From positions 62,001 to 126,000 of the forward strand of contig CAWBPN010000010.1 of assembly GCA_963790715.1 (NCBI GenBank): a stretch of 64,000 nt of DNA. Direction: 5' to 3'. The position numbers were made by a program, and so were the translations under genes. The notes below the pieces were generated by a model, which was given only the letters and a program-made list of their open reading frames with translations, was not told the DNA's origin and did no database searches. Origin of the DNA: DCFW01 sp963790715 (GTDB lineage: Bacteria; Bacteroidota; Bacteroidia; Bacteroidales; Bacteroidaceae). Shown in pieces: positions 23,609-31,486 of this stretch. How positions within the stretch are numbered: the stretch's first letter is position 1; the number at the start of each line of letters is the position of its first letter.

Positions 23609-25624
23609 TTAACGACTTAGTCTTTTGATTACGTTGTATGCCTCTATAACACCCAATTCGCCAGCTTTGCTGAGGTCGTTGATCCCTTTATCCTTATCAC
23701 CGGCAAAGGCGTTGGCAAGACCACGATTAAAGTATGCTTCACCCATTTTAGGATCTATTTGCAATGCTTGCGTGAAGTCGGCCATTGCCGATTGATAGTC
23801 TTTCAGGGCGCACATTAATAATCCGCGGTTATAGTATGCGTAGGCAAAGTCGGGAGCTAATCCCACCACTCTGTCCAAATCATCGCGAATAAGGTCGTAG
23901 GCTGGATTCTTGGTGTCTATGTCGGCAGTGTTTTCAACCTTGCCGTTTATGTCTTTTATCTTGTCGTTCTCCTCGAAGTCGAGTTGTTTCCACCTCACAA
24001 CCGCACGGGCGAAATATCCGAGATAATATCGCGGATTGTCGGTCAGCAGTTGGTTCAAATCGTTTATGGCATTCGTTTGGTCTTTCAACAGATAGTAATC
24101 TATTGCTCGTGCAAAACGATATTTTGTTGTTTTCGGATTGGCTGATATTTCGCTTGTGAGCTTGTCTATCGAAGCAAATTCTTCTTTTATTTCTGCGTTG
24201 TCAAGCGGTACTTCCTGGTTCGTTATTATCAGCTTTTGCGGTAACAAATGCCTTGTGTTGATGTCGTCAACGGTTTTGTAGTAGTGAACGCTGCGGCGTA
24301 TCTCCTGTTGTTTTTCGTTGTAGGTAAGTACAAACATCGGTTCGAATTTTATATCTACTTTGTTATTTTGTATCTTGCCGCGGAACTTATCTTTATATAT
24401 TGAGTCTGTCGGTTCTTCGTCGTCCTGAACGACCATCTGGTTATATTTCTCCATATTCTTGTCGCTCATTCGCCTTGTTTTTTTGCTTGCAAGCGGAGCC
24501 TTCACCCTCCAGCTGTTGCCGCCGAAACGCATGTCGAGGTTTGCACGCATCAGCTTCAGCTCATCACGTGCGGCACCTGTGGTGTTGCCGATTTTGCGGT
24601 AGGCGGCGGCTCTGAACTGATAGCCTGCCAGAAAGTTTGGATAACGGTGTAGCACTATGGATATATCGTGTATTGCACCGCGATAATCCCCCGTCTTGTT
24701 GCGCAGGATACCACGGTTGAATATGGCCATAAAGTTGTTAGGTTCGCGCTTCAGCACAAATGAGAAGTCCTCAATTGCACGGTTGTCGTCGCCGAACTGG
24801 GCTCGTAGCAAGCCTCTGTTGTAGTGGGCGATGAAATTGTTCGGATCAAGTTCTATGGTCGAATCGTAATCGTCAATAGTCTCATTATAATGCAGTTGGC
24901 GATAGTTTATCAAAGCCCTGTTGAGGAAGTTGTTGACGTCCTTGGGTATGTATTTTATGGCTTCGGTGAAGTCGGCCTTAGCTTTCTCCCACTCCAACTT
25001 GTGCATGTATATTGCAGCCCGTGCTTGATAAGCGTCACCGTTGACGGAGTCAAGGTTGATAGCTTGCGTCAGATTGGCCAAAGCCCTTGTTGTGTCAGCC
25101 TGTTTCAAGGCCGCTTCGGCTCCCATAAGGTATGCAGCCTTGTATTTCGGGTCGAGTTTCAGTATTCCGCTAATGGCGGTATCGGTCTGTGCATAATGGT
25201 GCTCCTCCAAATAACAAAGAGCAAGGTTGTGCCTTATACCTATATTATATGGGTCGAACGAAATGGCTTTAATGTAATCTTCTTCTGCTCCGGCATATTT
25301 CTTAAGATGTATGCGTGAGAGTCCGCGAACCTGGTATGCGCTTGCTACAAACGGGTTGCGGTCTATAGATAGCGAGCAATCGTCTTCTGCGCCTTGGAAA
25401 TCCTCAAGGTTCATTTTGGCCAAACCTCTGTAGAAGTACGGTTCGGATAAATACGGCTTTGCGTTGATTACTTCGCTGAAGTATTGGATTGACAGTGCGT
25501 AATCTTCGAAGTATAATGCATTTCGGCCGATCGTCATCACGTGGTCGGTGTTAATCTGAGCCTCACATGTTAAGGGTAGAATTAGTACGGATAAGGCGAA
25601 TATGTATTTAAGTATTTTAGCCAA
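23609..25624 (-). CDS. Secreted tetratricopeptide repeat protein
   Basis: The 671-residue protein has a signal peptide (IFALSVLILPLTCEA, about residues 8-22; the Cys at 20 could also indicate a lipoprotein). About nine TPRs occupy residues 30-350 (YFYRGLAKMNLEDFQGAEDD type) and two to four more lie at 590-671. A charged linker with MEKYNQMVVQDDEEPTDS lies between. TPR proteins scaffold protein complexes; the partner is unknown. The start codon must be TTG at 25624: a TAA lies two codons upstream in frame, and the next ATG would remove the signal peptide. The gene sits between thrS and def, an order that is usual in Bacteroides. Confidence 0.9.
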   Translation of the reverse strand: MAKILKYIFALSVLILPLTCEAQINTDHVMTIGRNALYFEDYALSIQYFSEVINAKPYLSEPYFYRGLAKMNLEDFQGAEDDCSLSIDRNPFVASAYQVRGLSRIHLKKYAGAEEDYIKAISFDPYNIGIRHNLALCYLEEHHYAQTDTAISGILKLDPKYKAAYLMGAEAALKQADTTRALANLTQAINLDSVNGDAYQARAAIYMHKLEWEKAKADFTEAIKYIPKDVNNFLNRALINYRQLHYNETIDDYDSTIELDPNNFIAHYNRGLLRAQFGDDNRAIEDFSFVLKREPNNFMAIFNRGILRNKTGDYRGAIHDISIVLHRYPNFLAGYQFRAAAYRKIGNTTGAARDELKLMRANLDMRFGGNSWRVKAPLASKKTRRMSDKNMEKYNQMVVQDDEEPTDSIYKDKFRGKIQNNKVDIKFEPMFVLTYNEKQQEIRRSVHYYKTVDDINTRHLLPQKLIITNQEVPLDNAEIKEEFASIDKLTSEISANPKTTKYRFARAIDYYLLKDQTNAINDLNQLLTDNPRYYLGYFARAVVRWKQLDFEENDKIKDINGKVENTADIDTKNPAYDLIRDDLDRVVGLAPDFAYAYYNRGLLMCALKDYQSAMADFTQALQIDPKMGEAYFNRGLANAFAGDKDKGINDLSKAGELGVIEAYNVIKRLSR

Positions 25625-25651
25625 TTTGCATTACAAATAAAGTGGTTTGTA

Positions 25652-26206
25652 CTATCTAACTGTTTTCATCTTGTAGTTGCCGTGAGCTTTTCCTTTGAGC
25701 ATTGCATTGAGCTTGCCCTTGTTCATCTGCCTACGCAGTGGAGATATGCGGTCAATGTATAAATGGCCGTCCAAGTGGTCGAATTCATGTTGCATCACGC
25801 GGGCAAGATAACTGTCAGCCCATTCGTCATGCGGTTCGAAGTTTTCATCAAGATATTGCACGTGTACCTTTTTCGGGCGGACAACGTCCTCATGGATGCC
25901 GGGTAGTGAAAGACAGCCCTCTTCCATGCTTACCGTTTCATCGCCGGTTTCGATGATATGTGCGTTGATGTAAGCCTTTCGGAAATTCTTATATTCGGGA
26001 TGTTCTTCGCCTGCGGGGTCGAGGTCGATAACCACCACCCTTATGGGCAGCCCCACTTGCGGAGCGGCTAGTCCCACTCCATCGGCGTGGTATAGCGTTT
26101 CGAACATATTTGCTATCAGTTCTTTTATGTTTGGATAATCAGGTTTAATATCTTCAGCCACCTTTCTCAATACAGGTTGACCATATATATAAACGGGTAA
26201 TGTCAT
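25652..26206 (-). CDS. def: Peptide deformylase
   Basis: The 184-residue enzyme removes the formyl group from new proteins. All three motifs are present: GVGLAAPQVG (43-52), EEGCLSLPG with metal ligand Cys98, and QHEFDHLDG with ligands His140 and His144 and catalytic Glu141. It is followed by the TPR gene 27 bp downstream and preceded by ruvX 10 bp upstream, so they form one operon. Confidence 0.97.
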   Translation of the reverse strand: MTLPVYIYGQPVLRKVAEDIKPDYPNIKELIANMFETLYHADGVGLAAPQVGLPIRVVVIDLDPAGEEHPEYKNFRKAYINAHIIETGDETVSMEEGCLSLPGIHEDVVRPKKVHVQYLDENFEPHDEWADSYLARVMQHEFDHLDGHLYIDRISPLRRQMNKGKLNAMLKGKAHGNYKMKTVR

Positions 26207-26216
26207 ACTTATATAA

Positions 26217-26645
26217 TTATTTTATATTTAAAATTGTTCTACTTTCGAGGAATGATTGTAGGATTATTGTTGCGCTTATTTCGTCCACAAGAGCCTTATT
26301 GCGCCGTGCTTTTTTCTTCAGCCCTCCTTCGAGCATCGTTCGATGAGCAATGACGGATGTGAACCTTTCGTCAATAGGTGTAACGGGTATGTTCGGTGCA
26401 AATTTTTGTAGCCGGTTAATGAAAGCCTTCACGCGATTTGCATTTTCACTCGGTTGTCCCGTTGTCTGCATCGGCATACCGATGACGATGCGTTCAACTT
26501 TTTCGCGGCTGAAATAGTCGGTTAAGAACTTTTCCAACTCATTGGTTACCACTGTAGTAAGTCCGTTAGCAATAATCTGTAACGGATCGGTAACAGCCAC
26601 ACCTGTACGCTTCATACCATAATCCAAAGCAAGAATCCTTCCCAT
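26217..26645 (-). CDS. ruvX: Putative pre-16S rRNA nuclease / Holliday junction resolvase-like (YqgF)
   Basis: The ATG at 26645 gives 142 residues. A TTG four codons upstream is in frame but is not needed. The RNase H-like fold is shown by ILALDYGMKRTGVAVTDP (first Asp), VIGMP near residue 75, DERFTSVIAH and the final LVDEISATIILQSFL with the last acidic residue. The family trims the 5' end of 16S rRNA in E. coli and was earlier proposed as a resolvase. It heads the ruvX-def-TPR-thrS block. Confidence 0.93.
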   Translation of the reverse strand: MGRILALDYGMKRTGVAVTDPLQIIANGLTTVVTNELEKFLTDYFSREKVERIVIGMPMQTTGQPSENANRVKAFINRLQKFAPNIPVTPIDERFTSVIAHRTMLEGGLKKKARRNKALVDEISATIILQSFLESRTILNIK

Positions 26646-26716
26646 ATTTGCGCACAAAAATACAACAATAAATCAAGAAAAAGTAATAATAAAGTAATAA
26701 TGTAAATTAAAAAACA

Positions 26717-26745
26717 GAAAAAAAGCCTCGGAGTACCCGAAGCTT
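26717..26745 (-). terminator. Terminator after tRNA-Ser
   Basis: On the minus strand AAGCTTCGG pairs with CCGAGGCTT (one mismatch) and is followed by a run of seven T. Confidence 0.75.
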
Positions 26746-26751
26746 CTTGCG

Positions 26752-26839
26752 CGGAAAGTGAGGGATTCAAACCCCCGGTACGGACAAGCCGTACAGCGGA
26801 TTTCGAGTCCGCCCCGATCGATCACTCCGGCAACTTTCC
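26752..26839 (-). tRNA. tRNA-Ser (anticodon CGA)
   Basis: The minus strand folds as a class II tRNA of 88 nt: acceptor stem GGAAAGT/ACTTTCC, anticodon arm GCGGA-CTCGAAA-TCCGC with anticodon CGA (26803-26805 on the plus strand), a long variable arm (GTACGG...CCGTAC) and a T-arm with loop TTTGAAT. The discriminator base is G, as in Ser tRNAs. CCA is not encoded. No integrase or repeated 3' end is seen beside it. Confidence 0.95.
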
Positions 26840-28008
26840 TTTTTTTGTGACTGCAAAGGTATGCTTTTGTAACGACCTATCCAAATTCTGTCTTTGTTTT
26901 TTTTGAAAAGACTGTCTTTGATTCGGCAATTGTCATTACCAATCACTACCATAATCTTGTAAATGAATTCACTTTTGTATGTAAATAATAACTCAACGAT
27001 AAATAAAATAAAACCTTATTTGCAAATACCCCCGTTTAACAAATTTTAGGTGTAAAAAATTTATGCCCTGTTGATAGGGGTTTTGAGAGCCTTTTACAAT
27101 TTCAGGTAAATTAATGCAACTTTAACTCATAAACCATTAACAATATATTAAGCCTACGAAACACTTTTCTTAAGCGTCAATCAAATAGTTCGATTTTTGC
27201 CCTGTTTCCACCAAAAATAGAGCAGGGGAAAGGGCTCATGCAAATTTATGTTTGTCAAAACTAATTATTGTATCAAAAATCAGGTCATTAACATAAGTTA
27301 GTACCAAAATACCGCTGTTTTACCCATACCTCTGCGCGCGTATATGCATATATATGTAATAGTTTACTTAGAAACCATTATCTACAAGGAGTTTTACTAT
27401 GCATATTATTACAAAATGTGTTTTTGCGTTTTCATTGTTGTAATAACTGTTTAAAATGCTACACTATTGTTTATAAGCTGTTTATATTTTTATAGCAAAA
27501 GGAGTTTGTACCAACTTTTAGTTAAATGGTACTAACTCCACCGAAATAGACAAAAGTCGGTACTAACTTTTGTTAAACTGCATATTATAGCCGTATTTGG
27601 TGAATTTTAATTATTTAGACATGCTTATAACGTTGTATATCATGATATTACGATATGCAAATGAGTTTGTACCACTAAGTGGTACAAACTTGGTATTTTG
27701 GTACAAGTGAAGAAATCTTTTATTAGTTAAACATATCATATAACTATATTATAATCAATATATTATATATATATAATTATATATATTACTATATATCATC
27801 TTTACATATTTTATATTTGACCTCTAATTTTTTTTCCTTCATAATTTGTTCTATTTCAATAGATTACGGCAAAAGTCCATTCCAGGGTATACGGAGGGCA
27901 AAAAACCGGTACAAACTCATTTGTAATTTAGTGTTTCGTAATCTGACGATAAATTAATATCGGCAGGTTGTGCATTTTTCGGACAAGGTCTGCGGCATAC
28001 GGCAAAAG
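26840..28008. repeat. Gene-free interval with a GTACC-type repeat family
   Basis: No gene is visible. AGTTNGTACC or its complement GGTACNAACT occurs at 27296, 27503, 27528, 27559, 27664, 27681 and 27908, with a partial copy at 27700. The copies at 27664-27690 form a palindrome around ACTAAGT. Between 27720 and 27800 the sequence is nearly all A and T. Spacing is irregular. The layout (motif cluster plus AT-rich tract) recalls the GGCGGTTT region at 1.5-2.1 kb, but the motif is different. Confidence 0.75.
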
Positions 28009-28130
28009 TGTTGCCCAACAGTTCTTAGGTTGTTGGGCAACACTTTATGATTTGTTGGGCAACAAGTTGCAATCTCTTGGCCAACAAGTTGCGATCTGTT
28101 GACCAAGAGTTTTGTAGCTCTTCACCAAAT
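28009..28130. repeat. Array B: six units at exactly 22 bp with a TGTTGGGCAACA core
   Basis: Twelve-base cores start at 28009, 28031, 28053, 28075, 28097 and 28119. They read TGTTGCCCAACA, TGTTGGGCAACA (twice), TCTTGGCCAACA, TGTTGACCAAGA and the decayed TCTTCACCAAAT. The cores are (near) palindromes of TTG-N4..6-CAA type. The 10-base spacers are not conserved except AGTTGCRATC in two. The array lies 170 bp upstream of ugd and before its promoter element. Confidence 0.9.
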
Positions 28131-28209
28131 TAAGTCGTCATAAGGTGACGACCCTGTAATTTATTATTAAAAAACAGTCATAAAACAAGTCACAATTAAA
28201 AATAATTTG

Positions 28210-28217
28210 TATCTTTG
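28210..28217 (+). promoter_or_regulatory. Promoter -7 element of ugd-UXS
   Basis: TATCTTTG fits TAnnTTTG, 84 bp before the ugd start. A -33 element is not obvious. Confidence 0.5.
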
Positions 28218-28301
28218 TTCAGGCTAATGTAATATAAATCTTGTTTATTAGCATATATTAATTGATTTAATCAGTAGTACTGTGGTAAATTATAAAAAAT
28301 T

Positions 28302-29618
28302 ATGAATATAGCGATAATCGGTACAGGTTACGTCGGTTTGGTAACCGGTTCCTGCTTTTCTGAAATGGGCGTTAATGTCACGTGTGTGGATATTGACAGG
28401 TATAAAATTGAGGAAATAAAAAGCGGCGAATTGCCTATATATGAGCCGGGACTCGATGAAATGGTGGCTCGCAACGTTAAAGAAGGCCGCTTGCATTTCA
28501 CTATCGACTTGGCTTCGTGCATCGACGAAATGGAAGCAGTGTTCTGTGCCGTGGGTACCCCGCCGAATGAGGACGGTAGCGCCGACCTTAAGTATGTGTT
28601 GGAAGTTGCTCACACTGTGGGGCAAAATATTAATAAATATATCGTTTTTGTCACTAAAAGTACCGTACCCGTTGGTACTGCCGGCAAGGTGAAAGCAGTC
28701 ATCGAAGAGGAACTTGCGAAACGAGGCGTGGACGTCAATTTCGATGTTGCTTCAAATCCGGAATTCCTTAAAGAAGGTTCAGCTTTGAAAGACTTTATGG
28801 CTCCCGAGCGTGTTGTAGTGGGCGTTGAAAGCGAACAGGCACGTAAATTCATGGAAAGATTGTATAAACCATTCACACTCAACGGATTCCCCATACTGAT
28901 AATGGATATTGCCAGTGCTGAAATGACTAAGTATGCCTGCAATGCCATGCTTGCAACCAGAATCAGTTTTATGAACGACATCGCCAACTTGTGCGAACAT
29001 GTGGGTGCGGATGTTGACAGTGTACGTCGCGGAATGGGTTCCGACAGTCGCATTGGCAGACGTTTCCTGTATGCAGGATGCGGATACGGCGGCTCATGCT
29101 TTCCGAAAGATGTGAAAGCTTTGGCAAAAACAGGTACCGAGAACGGATACAGGATGCGTGTCATCGAGGCTGTTGAAGCTGTGAACGAGCAGCAGAAACA
29201 TATCGTATACGAAAAACTGCATAAAGCTTTTAACGGTAACATGATCGGTAAAACGGTGGCTGTATGGGGATTGGCTTTCAAACCCGAGACGGACGATATG
29301 CGTGAAGCTCCGGCTGAAGTTGTCATAAACGAACTTATAAAAGACGGTACTAAGGTGAAAGTATTTGACCCTATTGCCGTTGAGGAAGCCAAGAAACGCT
29401 TCGGAGACAAGGTTACATACTGCTCTGACATGTATGAAACGTTGATTGAAGCCGATGCATTGGCTCTGATGACAGAGTGGAAACAGTTCAGACTACCAAA
29501 CTGGAACGTGATAAAGAAACTGATGAAAGGCCGCATTGTGGTCGACGGCCGAAATATATACGACCGTGCCGAATTGGAAAATAACGGATTTACATACACA
29601 AGAATAGGAGAAAAATGA
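28302..29618 (+). CDS. ugd: UDP-glucose 6-dehydrogenase
   Basis: The 438-residue enzyme oxidises UDP-glucose to UDP-glucuronate with two NAD+. The N-terminal Rossmann motif is IGTGYVGLVTG (6-16). The catalytic Cys266 lies in GYGGSCFPKDVKAL. KSTVPVGTAGKV and WGLAFKPETDDMREAP are further family blocks. The next gene starts within its last codon (4-bp overlap, ATGA), so the two are one operon and the product goes straight to the decarboxylase. Confidence 0.96.
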   Translation: MNIAIIGTGYVGLVTGSCFSEMGVNVTCVDIDRYKIEEIKSGELPIYEPGLDEMVARNVKEGRLHFTIDLASCIDEMEAVFCAVGTPPNEDGSADLKYVLEVAHTVGQNINKYIVFVTKSTVPVGTAGKVKAVIEEELAKRGVDVNFDVASNPEFLKEGSALKDFMAPERVVVGVESEQARKFMERLYKPFTLNGFPILIMDIASAEMTKYACNAMLATRISFMNDIANLCEHVGADVDSVRRGMGSDSRIGRRFLYAGCGYGGSCFPKDVKALAKTGTENGYRMRVIEAVEAVNEQQKHIVYEKLHKAFNGNMIGKTVAVWGLAFKPETDDMREAPAEVVINELIKDGTKVKVFDPIAVEEAKKRFGDKVTYCSDMYETLIEADALALMTEWKQFRLPNWNVIKKLMKGRIVVDGRNIYDRAELENNGFTYTRIGEK

Positions 29619-30550
29619 ACAGAGTATTGGTTACCGGCGGCGCAGGATTTATAGGCTCACACCTGTGCAAACGCCTGGTTAATGAAGGAAACGACGTAAT
29701 CTGCCTTGACAATTATTTCACTGGGAGTAAAGACAATATTCGCGACTTGCTCGACAGTCACAATTTTGAGCTTGTACGCCATGACGTAACAATGCCATAT
29801 TTTGCCGAAGTGGACGAGATATATAACCTCGCATGCCCGGCCTCTCCCCCCTACTATCAATATAATCCGATAAAGACACTGAAGACGTCGATATACGGTG
29901 CGATGAACATGTTAGGTATGGCAAAACGCACGAGGTCAAAGATACTGCAATCGTCAACAAGCGAAGTGTACGGCGACCCGAACGTGCATCCGCAAGTCGA
30001 AAGCTATTGGGGAAACGTAAACCCGATAGGCGTGCGCTCGTGCTACGACGAGGGCAAACGCGCAGCCGAAACGCTGTGTATGGATTATCATCGCCAAAAT
30101 GGTGTGAGAATCAAGATTATACGTATTTTCAACACTTACGGACCGAACATGAATATGTACGACGGAAGGGTAATATCTAACTTCATTGTGCAGGCATTGA
30201 AAAACGAAGACATTACGATTTTCGGCGACGGCAATCAGACGCGCAGCTTCCAGTACATCGACGACCTCATTGAGGGAATGATGCGAATGATGGCTACCGG
30301 TGATGACTTTATAGGACCTGTAAACATAGGAAATCCGGGAGAATTCACCATGCTTGAACTGGCGCAAAAGGTTATCGAACTGACAAATTCAAAGTCGCAA
30401 ATCATATTCAAGCCCCTACCATTTGACGACCCGCGCCGCCGCAAGCCGGACATCACTCTGGCGCACGAAAAGCTTGGCGGCTGGGAACCTAAAGTACCGC
30501 TTGAAGATGGTTTGAAGAAAACAATTGCCTACTTTACCACCGTGCTTTGA
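29615..30550 (+). CDS. UDP-glucuronate decarboxylase (UDP-xylose synthase)
   Basis: The 311-residue protein is an extended SDR: GGAGFIGSHLC (8-18) binds NAD, SSTSEVYGDP contains the active Ser/Thr, and Tyr144-x3-Lys148 (YDEGK) is the catalytic pair. ACPASPPYYQYNPIKT and RRKPDITLAHEKLGGWEPKV are typical of UDP-xylose synthases and separate them from epimerases and dTDP-glucose dehydratases. It converts UDP-glucuronate to UDP-xylose for surface polysaccharides or glycoproteins. The coupling with ugd supports this. Confidence 0.93.
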   Translation: MNRVLVTGGAGFIGSHLCKRLVNEGNDVICLDNYFTGSKDNIRDLLDSHNFELVRHDVTMPYFAEVDEIYNLACPASPPYYQYNPIKTLKTSIYGAMNMLGMAKRTRSKILQSSTSEVYGDPNVHPQVESYWGNVNPIGVRSCYDEGKRAAETLCMDYHRQNGVRIKIIRIFNTYGPNMNMYDGRVISNFIVQALKNEDITIFGDGNQTRSFQYIDDLIEGMMRMMATGDDFIGPVNIGNPGEFTMLELAQKVIELTNSKSQIIFKPLPFDDPRRRKPDITLAHEKLGGWEPKVPLEDGLKKTIAYFTTVL

Positions 30551-30576
30551 GCGTACGACCGGTTACTTGCCTTTTT

Positions 30577-31482
30577 TTAAAGCTTGTTAGTTTTTTTGAG
30601 ATAGAGGTTGTCGATGATACCGTCGGCAAGTCCGAGCTTTGGTACGAAGATGCGTTTTGCGCTTATTGCCGAAGCCACTGTAAGGAATATCTTAGCAGCT
30701 GGAACGATAACGTCGGCACGGTCGGGCTTGAGAGCAAACTTATCCATACGTTCGTCCAAGCTGAGGTTTTCAAGCTTGTCGCATAAATCCTGAAGTACCG
30801 GTATTTCAAGGAATCCGTTTTTTTTGGTAGTGTCCGACATCTTGAAAAGATGATTGATGTTGCCTCCCGAACCGATGATGTCGACATCTCCCCAATCGAC
30901 ACACACCGAAGCCAAGTCGGCTTTCATGCTTGACAATGTGTTGTAGCTTTGTTCGCCGGGAATATTCAGCATACGTATTGTACCTATATTATATGACATC
31001 GTGTAGAGCACCTGACCTTTTCTGAGCATTGTAACCTCCGTGCTACCCCCGCCTACGTCAACGTAAGCGCAAGTGCGTTGCTCCTGAGTGGCTTGCTCAA
31101 TGTGGTTGCCATAGATGATGCCGGCTTCCTCGCTACCAGTGATAATGTTTATTTTAATGCCTGTTTGCTTCTCGATGTCCTTGATTACATCCTCACCGTT
31201 TTTAGCCTCACGCATTGCTGAAGTGGCACAAGCACGGTACTTTTGCACCTCATTTATGTACATCAACTGTTTGAAAGCCTTTATCATGTGAAGCATCAGC
31301 TTTTCCTTTTTCTCGCCAACAATGCCTTTGGTGAAAACGTCGTCACCAAGGCGAAGCGGAAAACGCATGAAGAGCACTTTATTGAATTTTACAGTGCCGT
31401 CGGGCATCGTTACTATGTCTTTTATAAGTAGTCGCGCAGCATTTGACCCTATGTCGATGGCTGCAAAAGTATACATTCCCAT
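30577..31482 (-). CDS. Exopolyphosphatase/pppGpp phosphatase family protein
   Basis: The ATG at 31482 gives 301 residues (a second ATG lies two codons later). The frame is open upstream but there overlaps ppk1, so this start is preferred. The ASKHA fold is shown by AAIDIGSNAARLL (phosphate 1) and CAYVDVGGGSTEVTML (phosphate 2). It hydrolyses polyphosphate or pppGpp. The length corresponds to the two-domain short form without the C-terminal HD part. It starts 4 bp after ppk1, so synthesis and breakdown of polyphosphate are encoded together. Confidence 0.92.
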   Translation of the reverse strand: MGMYTFAAIDIGSNAARLLIKDIVTMPDGTVKFNKVLFMRFPLRLGDDVFTKGIVGEKKEKLMLHMIKAFKQLMYINEVQKYRACATSAMREAKNGEDVIKDIEKQTGIKINIITGSEEAGIIYGNHIEQATQEQRTCAYVDVGGGSTEVTMLRKGQVLYTMSYNIGTIRMLNIPGEQSYNTLSSMKADLASVCVDWGDVDIIGSGGNINHLFKMSDTTKKNGFLEIPVLQDLCDKLENLSLDERMDKFALKPDRADVIVPAAKIFLTVASAISAKRIFVPKLGLADGIIDNLYLKKTNKL

Positions 31483-31486
31483 AACA

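Noticed and set aside
28009..28130. CRISPR array
   Set aside because: The period of 22 bp is too short for repeat plus spacer, and the core is palindromic with only 10-base spacers.
26752..28301. tRNA-Ser as attachment site of an integrated element
   Set aside because: No integrase gene and no repeated tRNA 3' end are visible; the following DNA is gene-free repeats.
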